Assembly (NCBI RefSeq): GCF_014640075.1
Contig: NZ_BMGG01000003.1
Coordinates: 67,866 to 131,865, forward strand
Length of the DNA stretch: 64,000 bases
DNA from: Chelatococcus reniformis
GTDB taxonomy: Bacteria > Pseudomonadota > Alphaproteobacteria > Rhizobiales > Beijerinckiaceae
Reading direction: 5' to 3'
Positions 25,918 to 34,814 of this stretch are shown piece by piece; within the stretch, counting starts at the first letter, position 1, and each line of letters starts with the position of its first letter. A model generated the notes under the pieces. That model was not told the DNA's origin and made no database searches. It worked only from the letters and a program-made list of their open reading frames with translations. Both the position numbers and the translations under genes were made by a program.

Positions 25918-27003
25918 TCAGCCGGTTCCGCCGAACTCGCTCAGCAGGCGCGCGCCACCGGAGCGCTTGCCGTCCAGCGCAATCAGATGCTCCGGCTCGC
26001 TCACGCACCATGCAAACGAGCCCCAGGCCAGGTTGGGCATGGCCTTTTTAAACGCCCCGGCGTTGCGGTCCTGGAAGGCGGTGACGAAGGCAACCTGGCT
26101 GTGCTTGAAGCCGGCCGACGTCACCAACTCGAGGAGCGCGCTTCGCCTCGCCTCGGTGATCGGCCCATCGGTCGCCACCGCCTCGACGAACGTCAGCAGG
26201 GGCTCCGCGGGCGCGAGGTCGACGAGGATGGTGTCGGGCAGCAGCTTGTCCGTCCGGATGGCGAGGCGCAGGGATTGCGCCAACTCGTCGTCGCGCTGGA
26301 TGACCTTGTTGCCGCTCTCGGAGATCCACAGCACCGCCGGATCTCCCAGGAAGCGGGGGGCGAAGACCTCGACCACCGCCTTGGTGATGATGGACGATGG
26401 ACCGGCCTCCATCTGCCGCGACTCGCCGTTGGGCAGCGTGACCAGCACTCTCGACTGGGCGGCGACGAGCGAACGCTGCTGAAGGCGCACGCGCGCCAGC
26501 GCCCCGGCCGAGAGCGAGCGGTCCTGCCAGGCGCCGATCGCCACCGCCAGCGGCTCGTCCGCCAGGCCCGGATCGAAGAGCGAGGCAAAGCCGGCCTGCA
26601 AGGCGTAGCGGCCCTTGGAGGAGGTGGTGGCAAGGCCAGGCCGCGTCACCACCGCGCCGATGCGCACCAGGCCGTCGCGCAGCGTCTCGTCGCGGATGGG
26701 CTCGCGCGTATTGTCCTGGAACCAGCGATCGGCCGGCGCCACGAAGCCCGGCTTCTCGACGGCGACCGTGTAGGCCAGCCGATCCGCGTCCCCCTGGCGG
26801 GCCGCCTGCCCGTCGCCCATGCGGTAGACGTGTTTCGGCCCGATCCAGCGACCGGCGCCCTCGGTCGCCCCGACATACAGCATCGCGAACACGGTCCGCG
26901 CCGCCATCTCGCGCGTGCAGTAGCCGCGCTGGGGCGTGCCCTCGGGGAAGATCGCCTGGAGGCGCCTATGGATCTCGCCGATATCAGGAAGGGACGGCAG
27001 CAT
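25918..27003 (-). CDS. Type II restriction endonuclease, BsuBI/PstI family
   Basis: A 361-residue protein whose C-terminal half matches the BsuBI/PstI restriction endonuclease domain: ESGNKVIQRDDELAQSL, LLPDTILVDLAPAEPLLTFV, EAVATDGPITEARR, VAFVTAFQDR and WGSFAWCVSEPEHLI. The N-terminal half is a helical and mixed domain typical of the family (IHRRLQAIFPEGTPQRGYCT). BsuBI and PstI cut CTGCAG; whether this enzyme keeps that specificity cannot be read directly. It is co-oriented with an adenine methylase gene and overlaps its end by 20 bases, so methylase is made first. The site CTGCAG is present in the window (for example 1300-1305 and 8414-8419), so the host DNA would need protection if the specificity is conserved. 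Confidence 0.88.
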   Translation of the reverse strand: MLPSLPDIGEIHRRLQAIFPEGTPQRGYCTREMAARTVFAMLYVGATEGAGRWIGPKHVYRMGDGQAARQGDADRLAYTVAVEKPGFVAPADRWFQDNTREPIRDETLRDGLVRIGAVVTRPGLATTSSKGRYALQAGFASLFDPGLADEPLAVAIGAWQDRSLSAGALARVRLQQRSLVAAQSRVLVTLPNGESRQMEAGPSSIITKAVVEVFAPRFLGDPAVLWISESGNKVIQRDDELAQSLRLAIRTDKLLPDTILVDLAPAEPLLTFVEAVATDGPITEARRSALLELVTSAGFKHSQVAFVTAFQDRNAGAFKKAMPNLAWGSFAWCVSEPEHLIALDGKRSGGARLLSEFGGTG

Positions 27004-28777
27004 CGCCCCGTGCGTAGGCCGCCGCGATCACGCTGTCGAGCGCCTTTGCCGGCGCGCCGGCGGCGACCAGCTTCGCCAGTCTGGCCATCACGGTCGGCGC
27101 CGGCAGCGGCAACTCCTCCAGCTCGAAGGCCGAGACGGCGACCGAGCCGTTGATGCAGCGGAATGCGGCGTCCACCGCCGCGTTGTTGAGCAGCGCCGCG
27201 ATGACCGCTGCCGGCGCGCGGGGGTCCGGCCCGAGTGCGCGCACCATGTTCAGATGGTTCTCGACGACGACGCCCCCGTGCTGGCCAATGAACGCTTCCG
27301 ACATCTCCGCCGCGATCAGACGCCGCGGCTGCTCCTTGGCGGTCGTGCGCTGCACGAGGACGCAGGGCCGGGTCACAATCAGCCACTTGTCTCGAGGCAG
27401 CCGGGCCTCGAACCAAGGGGCGTGATTGCGCTTCTCGCTCCGCCACACGAACTGGCCGCTACTCGTCACCGATTCGGCCCAGACCACGGGATAGCAGCCC
27501 CCCTTGTGCGCGTGCTGGAGCCGATCCTTGAAGCGGTTCCACACCAGCGGCCCGGTCGACACGCCATAGCCGTAGTCGGCCAGCCGATGCCGCATCGCGC
27601 GCAGCCGCCGCGTCAGAGCGACCTGGTCGGGCCGGCGCGGCAGCAGCCAGGGCGCCTCCGGCTCGGCCGGCAACGCGAAGCCTCCAGCCGTATGGAGCGC
27701 CGTGCCGCCCTGCGCAATGAAGCCGACCTTGCCCGATCGCGCTGCTCCGCCTCGCCGATAGGTGGCGAGGATGGTCTCCTGAAGCACGTCCTCGAACACG
27801 CCTGCGCGCTCATGCACGAAGGCCACCGCGATCGGCGGCGCTTGGGCGGCCAGAAGCCCGCGGAGGGATTTGTAGTAGAGGCCGGAAAGCATGGACGTCG
27901 GTGTCACGAAAGCGATCACGCCGCCCGGCCTCGTCCAGCGCAGCCCTGCATCGGTAAACAGGCCGTAGAGGTTGGCGTGGCCGTAGACGCTGCGGCTGAA
28001 GCACGCCCGCCGCTCCGGCGCCAGGGTCACGCGTCCGTAGGGCGGATTGCCGATCACCAGATCGAAGCGGCCGATGTCCCCCGGTGCCATCCCGAGGCTG
28101 TCCCTAACCTCGACGATTCTCGGCGCCGGCCGTCCCGCCGCCCGGATCACGTCTGCGAGCACCAGCTCCACGCTCGCCTGCGCCAACCAGGCACCGAACG
28201 GATCCAGCTCGAAGCCGTGTAGACGCACACCGATCTGCTGGAGCACGAATGCCGGATCGGAGCCTTCGAGCGCCGCCACCATGCGCAGCGCAGCCGCCGC
28301 TAGGAACGCACCGCCGCCGCAAGCGGGGTCGAGAATGCGCGCCGAACGCCAATCGATCGAGGCGTCGTCTGCCATGGCCAGCAGCCGGTCCACCAGTTGC
28401 GGGGGCGTATAGAAGATGCCGTGGGAGGCGCGGTAGGCCGCCGGCAGGGCGGTGGTGTAGATGGTGCCGGCCAGAAAACCTGCCTGCCGCGGCTCGGCCT
28501 TCGCGAGTGAATGGCCGTAGGCCATGGCCGCGCTCAGGGCGTCCGGTGCCAGCGTCAACAGCTCGACGTCCTGTGGCCGGCCCGCCGCCTGTGGCAGGTC
28601 GGCGATATCGCGGCAGGCCTGCACGACCGCCAGGGTAAAGCTGCGCGCGAAGGCGAGACGGTGGCTCTCGGCTATCTGGCGTGAGAGCGCCCTGGCGATG
28701 TCGTGGTCGAGCGTCTTGATGACGGCACTGGCGGACTGCCGCTCTGCCCCGCGCTCAGCGCTGGCTCGCTTCCCCAT
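26984..28777 (-). CDS. Type II N6-adenine DNA methyltransferase, PstI-type
   Basis: A 597-residue N6-adenine methyltransferase. Motif X-like GIFYTPPQLV is at residues 120-129, AdoMet-binding motif I (DPACGGGAF) at 150-158 and catalytic motif IV (NPPYG) at 244-248, an order typical of gamma-class enzymes with a C-terminal target-recognition domain. It precedes and overlaps the BsuBI/PstI-family nuclease gene, so it should protect the host by methylating the same site, presumably the A of a PstI-like sequence. The N-terminal 110 residues are helical and resemble the leader found in other large methylases. No C-protein regulator is seen; order and overlap may suffice to control timing. Confidence 0.9.
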   Translation of the reverse strand: MGKRASAERGAERQSASAVIKTLDHDIARALSRQIAESHRLAFARSFTLAVVQACRDIADLPQAAGRPQDVELLTLAPDALSAAMAYGHSLAKAEPRQAGFLAGTIYTTALPAAYRASHGIFYTPPQLVDRLLAMADDASIDWRSARILDPACGGGAFLAAAALRMVAALEGSDPAFVLQQIGVRLHGFELDPFGAWLAQASVELVLADVIRAAGRPAPRIVEVRDSLGMAPGDIGRFDLVIGNPPYGRVTLAPERRACFSRSVYGHANLYGLFTDAGLRWTRPGGVIAFVTPTSMLSGLYYKSLRGLLAAQAPPIAVAFVHERAGVFEDVLQETILATYRRGGAARSGKVGFIAQGGTALHTAGGFALPAEPEAPWLLPRRPDQVALTRRLRAMRHRLADYGYGVSTGPLVWNRFKDRLQHAHKGGCYPVVWAESVTSSGQFVWRSEKRNHAPWFEARLPRDKWLIVTRPCVLVQRTTAKEQPRRLIAAEMSEAFIGQHGGVVVENHLNMVRALGPDPRAPAAVIAALLNNAAVDAAFRCINGSVAVSAFELEELPLPAPTVMARLAKLVAAGAPAKALDSVIAAAYARGDAAVPS

Positions 28778-29202
28778 GCCGCCACCCTACTCCCATCACC
28801 CGCCTGCCGGCCTCGTCGGAACATATCAAGAACATGCGCGGTGTCCACAGGAGGTGCGTTGTAGCGTGATTCCGCGGGACATCGATCGTCATAGCGGGGG
28901 CCATGGACACACATTTCGGATGGAGTGCCGGCCTCGGAACGGGCACCGGCGCCGGGATGCTTCGGGTGCGAAGGGCGGCTCTCCGCAATCGGGATCGGCA
29001 ACCGGCCGCGGACGGGGGATCCGAGCGGGCGCCGGCCCCTAACAGGAGCACAGCAGACGGAGCCCCCAGGGTCATCCTACCCGGACAGGTAGGTACACAG
29101 TCGGGCCCGGCGGGCCCTTAATCATGCGACGCGACGCAACACAGCACCGCCAGACGACGTCACCGGCAGGACTTCCCCGGACGTCGCGAGGGATCAAAGA
29201 CC
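28778..29202. other. Intergenic region between restriction-modification and urease operons
   Basis: A 425-base divergent spacer. I see no convincing gene: short frames on either strand lack ribosome-binding sites and family similarity. Near its end, GGGCCC occurs twice around GGC (29103-29117) and is followed by TTAAT, a possible hairpin about 85 bases before ureA. The rest presumably holds the methylase promoter (near 28800-28870) and the urease promoter. No NtrC- or NikR-type site was recognised by eye. Confidence 0.5.
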
Positions 29203-29514
29203 ATGCATTTGACCAACCGCGAGGAAGAACGGATCCAGATCTGGGCGGCCGCCGAAATGGCGCGCCGTCGGGTGGAGCGGGGCATCCGACTCAATTACCC
29301 GGAGACCGTGGCGCTGATCTGCGACGAGATCCTGGAGCGGGCGCGGGAAGGCAGCATCCCCATGCTGACCGACATGATGGAATACGGGGCGACCCTGCTC
29401 AAGCGCGAGCACGTCATGGAGGGCGTGGCCGACATGCTGACCATCCTCCAGGTCGAGGCGCTGTTTCCCGACGGCACCAAGCTCGTCACCGTCATGAACC
29501 CGATCCGCGGCTGA
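29203..29514 (+). CDS. ureA: Urease gamma subunit
   Basis: A 103-residue urease gamma subunit, the smallest structural subunit of the nickel enzyme that hydrolyses urea to ammonia and carbamate. The family signature runs through [39 protein letters not shown] and GAREG-like [20 protein letters not shown], ending [20 protein letters not shown]. It differs from common proteobacterial UreA in details such as [13 protein letters not shown] in place of LTPREKDKLLIF. First gene of the seven-gene operon ureABCEFGD. Confidence 0.95.
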   Translation: MHLTNREEERIQIWAAAEMARRRVERGIRLNYPETVALICDEILERAREGSIPMLTDMMEYGATLLKREHVMEGVADMLTILQVEALFPDGTKLVTVMNPIRG

Positions 29515-29567
29515 CCATCGCGCGTCCCGCGATCCAGCCTCCGTCTATGCACCTCTGGAGCCCGGAC

Positions 29568-30086
29568 ATGCCCGCCAAGTGGACCCGCCCGCCACTGCCC
29601 ACATCGGTGATCGCAGCGGAAGCTTTCGATGTCGGCGAGCCCGGCAAGTGCGGCGTCATCGATTTCGGTCCGGACGAGATCGAGATCAACGCCGGCCGCC
29701 CGACGCTGGAACTGGTGATGGTCAACACCGGTGACCGCCCGATCCAGATCGGCGCCCACTACCACATCGCCGAGTGCAACCGCGCTATGGCCTTCGATCG
29801 CGCCGCCGCCTTCGGCATGCGCCTCGACATCCCGAGCGGCACCGCCGTGCGCTTCGAGCCGGGCCAGAGCCGCAAGGTGCAGCTGACCACCTACACCGGC
29901 CGCCAGGTCGCCTACGGCATGAACAACATGACCAACGGCACCGTGCGCTCGGAGATCATCAAGCAGCAGACGGTCCAGCGGCTGAAGGCGGCCGGCTACT
30001 GCTTCGAAGGCGAACGCTTCCCCGTCGCGACGCCGCCGGACACGCGCTACGGCGCGCCGAAGCCGGCCGACTCGTCGAAATCCTAA
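29568..30086 (+). CDS. ureB: Urease beta subunit, C-terminally extended
   Basis: A 172-residue beta subunit, longer than the roughly 100-residue stand-alone UreB of most proteobacteria. The core is recognisable: [40 protein letters not shown] and [20 protein letters not shown]. The common SHFHFFEVN motif appears as AHYHIAECN. About 50 residues follow the core (from [20 protein letters not shown] to the end) and have no counterpart in standard UreB. An N-terminal extension of about 20 residues is also present. I chose ATG 29568, with GGAG eight bases upstream; an ATG at 29547 is an alternative. It lies 53 bases after ureA. Confidence 0.92.
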   Translation: MPAKWTRPPLPTSVIAAEAFDVGEPGKCGVIDFGPDEIEINAGRPTLELVMVNTGDRPIQIGAHYHIAECNRAMAFDRAAAFGMRLDIPSGTAVRFEPGQSRKVQLTTYTGRQVAYGMNNMTNGTVRSEIIKQQTVQRLKAAGYCFEGERFPVATPPDTRYGAPKPADSSKS

Positions 30087-30117
30087 GGCCCGCAGCGCAC
30101 GGCCCGGAGACGATACC

Positions 30118-31830
30118 ATGAGCATGAAGCTGTCGCGGCCCGAATACGCCGTGCAATACGGGCCGACCACCGGCGACAAGATCCATCTGGCCGACACCGG
30201 GCTCGTCGCCGAGATCGAGCACGACTACACCACATACGGCGACGAACTGGTGTTCGGCGGCGGCAAGACCATCCGCGACGGCATGGGCCAGGCCTCCAAG
30301 TGGAAGGCGAGCGACGGCGCGCTCGACCTGGTCGTCACCAACGCCGTCATCATCGATCCCGTCCTCGGCGTCATCAAGGCGGACATCGGCATTCGTGACG
30401 GTCTGATCGTCGGCATCGGCAAGGCCGGCAACCCGGACACGATGAACATCACGCCGGGCCTGATCGTCTCGCCCAACACCGACATCCTGTCGGTGGAAGG
30501 GATGATCGTGACGCCGGGGTTCGTCGACATCCATCCCCATTTCGACAGCGTCCAGCAGCTCTACGAATACCAGTCGGCCGGCTTCACCACGGTGATCGGT
30601 GGCGGCTCCGGCCCGAAGACCGTCGGCATCGAATGCCCCGGCGTCTTCAACCTGCACCGCATGCTGGAGGCGATGGCCGAGATCCCGCTGAACTTCGGCA
30701 ATTTCGGCAAGGGCAACTCGGCCTCCAAGGGCTCGCTGGTCGAGCAGGTGGTGCTCGGCGGCGCCACCGGGCTCAAGATCCATGAAGACTGGTCGTCGTC
30801 GCCTGCGGCCATCGAGACCTGCATGGATCTGGCCGACGAGCTCGATTTCCAGGTGCAGGTCCACGCCGATACGCTGAACGAAACCGGCTATTACGAGGAT
30901 ACGCTGGCTGCCATCAACGGCCGCGTCATGCACATTTACCACGCGGAAGGCGCCGGCGGCGGCAACGCGCCCGACATCATGCGCTGCGTGATGGAGCCGA
31001 ACTGCCTGCCCAGCTCGACCAACCCGACCAACCCCTTCTCGATCAACACGTACGATGAAGAAATCGATATGTTGATCACCTGCCACAACCTCAACAAGCA
31101 GGTGCCGACCGACATGGCCTTCATCCAGGGCCGGGCGCGGGCGGAGACTATGCGGGCCGAGGACGTGCTGCACGATCTCGGCGCCATCAGCATGATCGGC
31201 TCCGACAGTCAGGGCGTCGGCCGCGCCGCCGAGAGCGCGCAGCGGGCCTTCCAGCTCGCGGCCGTCAACAAGGTGCGCTTCGGCCGGTTGCCGCAGGACG
31301 GCATCGGCAACGACAACTTCCGCATCCAGCGCTACCTCGCCAAGGTGACGATCAACCCGGCCATCACCTTCGGCGTCGACAGCTACGTCGGCTCGATCGC
31401 GCCGGGCAAGCTCGCCGACCTCGTATTGTGGCGGCCGAAGTTCTTCATCGCCAAGCCCGAGACGTCGGTGAAGGGCGGTTTCATCTCGCATGCGGTCATG
31501 GGCGACCCGGCGGGCTCGCTGATGACCTGCCAGCCGCTGAAGTACCGGCCACAATACGGCTCGCTCGGCGCCAACCCGTCGCGCACGAGCTATTCCTTCG
31601 TCACCCAGGCGGCGCTGGACGCCGGCCTCGCCGGGCGGCTGCGCACCCACCAGACGCTGATGCCGGTGAAGCGCACGCGCACGATTTCCAAACGAGACAT
31701 GATCCACAACAACGTGATGCCCAACATCGAGATCGATCCGGAGACCTACAACGTCTACATCGACGGCGAGCGCATCACTGTGAAGCCGGCAAAGACCTTG
31801 CCGCTGACCCAGCTCTTCTACTTCCGGTGA
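30118..31830 (+). CDS. ureC: Urease alpha (catalytic) subunit, divergent type
   Basis: A 570-residue urease alpha subunit. The nickel ligands are present: HPH in FVDIHPHFDS (usually HIH), the carbamylated Lys in GLKIHEDW, His in QVHADTLNETG, His in MHIYHAEGAGGG, and Asp in GSDSQGVGR. The flap cysteine and histidine are kept (LITCHNL, usually MVCHHL). So the active site appears complete. Outside it the sequence is clearly divergent: a shortened or changed stretch after the HPH motif (DSVQQLYEYQSAGFTTVIGG), and a C terminus LPLTQLFYFR instead of LPMAQRYFLF. It starts 31 bases after ureB. Confidence 0.95.
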   Translation: MSMKLSRPEYAVQYGPTTGDKIHLADTGLVAEIEHDYTTYGDELVFGGGKTIRDGMGQASKWKASDGALDLVVTNAVIIDPVLGVIKADIGIRDGLIVGIGKAGNPDTMNITPGLIVSPNTDILSVEGMIVTPGFVDIHPHFDSVQQLYEYQSAGFTTVIGGGSGPKTVGIECPGVFNLHRMLEAMAEIPLNFGNFGKGNSASKGSLVEQVVLGGATGLKIHEDWSSSPAAIETCMDLADELDFQVQVHADTLNETGYYEDTLAAINGRVMHIYHAEGAGGGNAPDIMRCVMEPNCLPSSTNPTNPFSINTYDEEIDMLITCHNLNKQVPTDMAFIQGRARAETMRAEDVLHDLGAISMIGSDSQGVGRAAESAQRAFQLAAVNKVRFGRLPQDGIGNDNFRIQRYLAKVTINPAITFGVDSYVGSIAPGKLADLVLWRPKFFIAKPETSVKGGFISHAVMGDPAGSLMTCQPLKYRPQYGSLGANPSRTSYSFVTQAALDAGLAGRLRTHQTLMPVKRTRTISKRDMIHNNVMPNIEIDPETYNVYIDGERITVKPAKTLPLTQLFYFR

Positions 31831-31834
31831 GGCC

Positions 31835-32377
31835 ATGGTGATCATCACATCGATCATCGGGCGCCTGCCCGAGATGGGCTGGACCGAAACCGTCGACTGG
31901 GTCGAGCTCACCTCCGAGGAGCGCGCCAGCGCTCACTTCGTGACGGAGACCGAGGCCGGTCGGCCGATCCGCGTCTCGCTCGAGCGTGGTGTCGAGCTTC
32001 AGGATGGCGACGTGCTCGCCGTCGATGGCGACATCGCCATCGCAATTCGCGCCAAGCCGGAGCACCTGCTGCTGGTGCGGCCGGGAACGGACCCGATCCT
32101 GTGGTGGGCCGCCTGCTATCAGCTCGGCAACTTTCACCGGCCGGCACGCTTCCTCGCCGACGGCATCCTCACCCCCGACGATCCGCTGGCGGCGCAGATG
32201 CTGCGCGCTCTGGGCCTGGCGGCCGAGCGCGTCCATGTGCCCTTTGTCGGCCGCCGCTTCGGAGCCGCCGGCGCCCACCACCATCTCCACCACGATCATC
32301 ACCATGACGGCGCGACGCCGCACGATCATGCCCATGGTGGTCACGCTCACGACCACCCCGGACACCGGCATGGCTGA
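31835..32377 (+). CDS. ureE: Urease accessory protein UreE, nickel metallochaperone with His-rich tail
   Basis: A 180-residue UreE that delivers nickel to the urease apoenzyme. The N-terminal peptide-binding domain and C-terminal metal-binding domain are recognisable (KPEHLLLVRPGTDPILWWAA, then CYQLGNFHRPA in place of the usual HLGNRH). The last 35 residues are a histidine tail with 16 His (blocks HHHLHHDHHHDG and HDHAHGGHAHDHPGHRHG), which should bind several nickel ions and may act as a store. It starts four bases after ureC with GAGG upstream, implying translational coupling. Confidence 0.92.
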   Translation: MVIITSIIGRLPEMGWTETVDWVELTSEERASAHFVTETEAGRPIRVSLERGVELQDGDVLAVDGDIAIAIRAKPEHLLLVRPGTDPILWWAACYQLGNFHRPARFLADGILTPDDPLAAQMLRALGLAAERVHVPFVGRRFGAAGAHHHLHHDHHHDGATPHDHAHGGHAHDHPGHRHG

Positions 32378-32389
32378 GGGCGGGCGGTG

Positions 32390-33097
32390 ATGGGGCTCCG
32401 CACCAGCAACGGCGGCGACGGGCTCCTCGCGCTGCTGCAGATCACCAACGCGGCGTTCCCGACCGGCGCCTTCACCCACAGCCTGGGGTTCGAGACCTGG
32501 ATCAGCGACGGCGCCCTCGCCAGCGCTGCGCAGGCGCAGACCTCCTGCCGCGATTGGCTGCGTTTCAACCTGGCGACCTGCGATGCGGCCGGCGCCGCCC
32601 TCGCCCACCGCTGCGCCGCGATGGACGACCGGGATGGGCTCATCGCCGTCGATACGCAACTGGGCGCCCTGAAGCTCAGCCGCGAGGCGCGCCAGGCCTC
32701 GGCCATGACCGGCGCGGCCCTCGCTGCGGCCGGGCGCGCCGTCTTCGCGCTGCCGAGGATGAGCGAGGTCGAGCGCCTGATCGGCGAGGGCGCCTGTCAG
32801 GGCCACCACGCGATGGTCTACGGCGTGCTCGCCAGCGAGTTGCGGCTGACGGAAGACCAGTGCGTGGTCAGCTATCTGTGGTCGGGATTGTCGAGCCTGA
32901 TCGGCGTCATCCAGCGCCTGCTGCCCATGGGCCAGGCGGACGCGCAGCGCATCATCGCCGATGCCGCGCCCCTGATCGAGCGCTGCGCCGAGATCGCCCG
33001 CACGCGTGATCTCGCCACCATGGCCACGGCCTATGCGGCGCTCGATGCCGCATCGATGCAGCATGAGCGCCTGCCGACCCGGTTGTGCATCTCATGA
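32390..33097 (+). CDS. ureF: Urease accessory protein UreF
   Basis: A 235-residue all-helical UreF, which forms the activation complex with UreD and UreG and controls the UreG GTPase. Signature stretches are LLALLQITNAAFPTGAFTHS, LGFETWISDG, and SSLIGVIQRLLPMGQADAQR. The start is ATG 32390; a GTG one codon earlier is also possible. It follows ureE by 12 bases and precedes ureG by 45. Confidence 0.92.
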   Translation: MGLRTSNGGDGLLALLQITNAAFPTGAFTHSLGFETWISDGALASAAQAQTSCRDWLRFNLATCDAAGAALAHRCAAMDDRDGLIAVDTQLGALKLSREARQASAMTGAALAAAGRAVFALPRMSEVERLIGEGACQGHHAMVYGVLASELRLTEDQCVVSYLWSGLSSLIGVIQRLLPMGQADAQRIIADAAPLIERCAEIARTRDLATMATAYAALDAASMQHERLPTRLCIS

Positions 33098-33142
33098 CCG
33101 GGACCACACGGCGCCGGTGAACGATCCAAAGAGGAGCAGAGC

Positions 33143-33757
33143 ATGCGCAGACCCGTCCGCCTTGGCATTGCCGGCCCTGTCGGTTCCGGCAAGACGACGC
33201 TCCTCATTCAGCTCTGCCGCGAGTTCGGCAGCCGCTGCTCGATCGCCGTCATCACCAACGACATCTTCACCCAGGAGGATGCCGACATCGTCGTGAGCAG
33301 CGGCGCCATCGATGCGGAGCGGGTCATCGGGGTGGAGACCGGCGGCTGCCCGCATACGGCGATCCGTGAGGACGTGTCGATGAACATCTACGCCGTCAAC
33401 GAGCTGACGCGCCGCTTCCCCGACCTCGAGCTGATCCTGATCGAAAGTGGCGGTGACAACCTGGCGGCCACCTTCAGCCCCGAACTCGCCGACAGCCACA
33501 TCTACGTCATCGACGTCGGCGAAGGCGAGAAGATCCCCCGCAAGGGAGGACCGGGCATCACCCGCTCGCCGCTGCTCCTGATCAACAAGATGGACATCGC
33601 CCCCCACGTCGGCGCGGACCTCGCCGTGATGGACCGGGACGCCAAGCGCATGCGCGCCGGCAAGCCCTACATCTTCACCAACATGAAGACCGGTGCGGGG
33701 CTGGAGGCTGTGACCACCTGGATCGAGCACAGCGTGCTCATGTCGGACGCGGCGTGA
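33143..33757 (+). CDS. ureG: Urease accessory protein UreG, GTPase
   Basis: A 204-residue SIMIBI-class GTPase that powers nickel insertion. The P-loop is GPVGSGKTT near residue 12, the metal-binding CPH motif is in [13 protein letters not shown], the switch region has [17 protein letters not shown], and the guanine-specificity motif is NKMD. An AAGAGGAG ribosome-binding site precedes the ATG. Its stop overlaps the GTG start of ureD by four bases (GTGA), so both proteins are probably made in coupled fashion. Confidence 0.95.
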   Translation: MRRPVRLGIAGPVGSGKTTLLIQLCREFGSRCSIAVITNDIFTQEDADIVVSSGAIDAERVIGVETGGCPHTAIREDVSMNIYAVNELTRRFPDLELILIESGGDNLAATFSPELADSHIYVIDVGEGEKIPRKGGPGITRSPLLLINKMDIAPHVGADLAVMDRDAKRMRAGKPYIFTNMKTGAGLEAVTTWIEHSVLMSDAA

Positions 33758-34623
33758 GACCAGCGATGGACGTCGTCCTTCCAGACCCCGCCTGGATCAT
33801 CGGCAAGCATGCGTTGCTCAATCTGCATGTGGTGCAACGCAACGGCCGCACCGAAATCGATCCGAAGAGCTGGCGCATTCCCTATCAGTGGCAAGGCTGC
33901 CACTATCAGGATCACGACGACCAGCCGTTCTTGCTCACCATCAACAGCGGCGGCGGCTTTGTGGAGGGGGATGCGGCCGACCTCTACGCCACCATGGAAG
34001 CAGGCACGCGCGCGCTGATCACCACGACGGCGGCGAGCAAATTCTACAAATGCCCCCAGGGGGCGACCTCGCGCGAGACCATACGGCTCAAGGTCGGCGA
34101 GCGGGCGCTGCTCGAATATCATCCGGACGAGGCGATCCTGTTTGCCGGCTCGCGCGTCGAACGGCGCACCGTGATCGACCTGGAGCCGAGCTCGCGCCTG
34201 TTCGCCACCGATATGATCGCCGCCGGCCGCGTCCACTACGGCGCCGGCGAGGCGTTCCAATTCAGGGCGCTGCGCTCGGAGTTCGAGGTTCGCCTGGCCG
34301 GCCGGCCCGTGGTGCTGGACCGCCTCATCGCCGAGGACGGCGAGGAGGTCGACGCGCTGCAGCGCCTGTGGGGCGGCGCCTCACACCTGGCAACCGTGGT
34401 CGCTGTCGGCGCGGAGTTGCCCGACCGCATCGAGCGGACACTGGATGAGGCGCTCGCGACCTGCTCCGTCGCCACCTCCGGTGCCAGCCGCATGGGCAAC
34501 GTCGTCGTCTGCCGCATCCTGGGTGCGGAGGCCTGGGCCTGCCACGAGGCAGTCTTCCGCTGCTGGAGGGCGCTGCGCCCGCATCTTGCCGGCAAGCCGG
34601 CCCGGCCGATCCGCAAGTGCTGA
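33754..34623 (+). CDS. ureD: Urease accessory protein UreD
   Basis: A 289-residue UreD (UreH) scaffold that binds the urease apoenzyme together with UreF and UreG. Recognised from [35 protein letters not shown], and [20 protein letters not shown]. The start is taken as the GTG at 33754 that overlaps the ureG stop; the ATG at 33766 is an alternative. Its place at the 3' end of the operon differs from the usual proteobacterial ureDABC order and matches ureABCEFGD layouts known from Bacillus-type operons and the second urease locus of Brucella. Confidence 0.92.
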   Translation: MRPAMDVVLPDPAWIIGKHALLNLHVVQRNGRTEIDPKSWRIPYQWQGCHYQDHDDQPFLLTINSGGGFVEGDAADLYATMEAGTRALITTTAASKFYKCPQGATSRETIRLKVGERALLEYHPDEAILFAGSRVERRTVIDLEPSSRLFATDMIAAGRVHYGAGEAFQFRALRSEFEVRLAGRPVVLDRLIAEDGEEVDALQRLWGGASHLATVVAVGAELPDRIERTLDEALATCSVATSGASRMGNVVVCRILGAEAWACHEAVFRCWRALRPHLAGKPARPIRKC

Positions 34624-34814
34624 GCTGCTGCCGCGGCAGGCGTCGGCAGAGGAATGGCACCCGAATTGCATTCTGTCGGCTGTCCATAGCGAGCGGCTTG
34701 TCGCGTGCAACCGGTAGATGTCGACGGGCGGATAGAAGACGGCACATGCGCGCCAAGTTCTGACATTTTCCGCTTCTCACCGTCACCGCTGCGCCGATGG
34801 ATCTTGCTCGATGA

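Noticed and set aside
28903-29121. 72-residue plus-strand frame before ureA
   Set aside because: No ribosome-binding site, no family resemblance, and it ends in a GC hairpin; judged non-coding.
29959-31911. 650-residue minus-strand frame opposite ureC
   Set aside because: Antisense shadow of a highly conserved urease gene, caused by high third-position GC.
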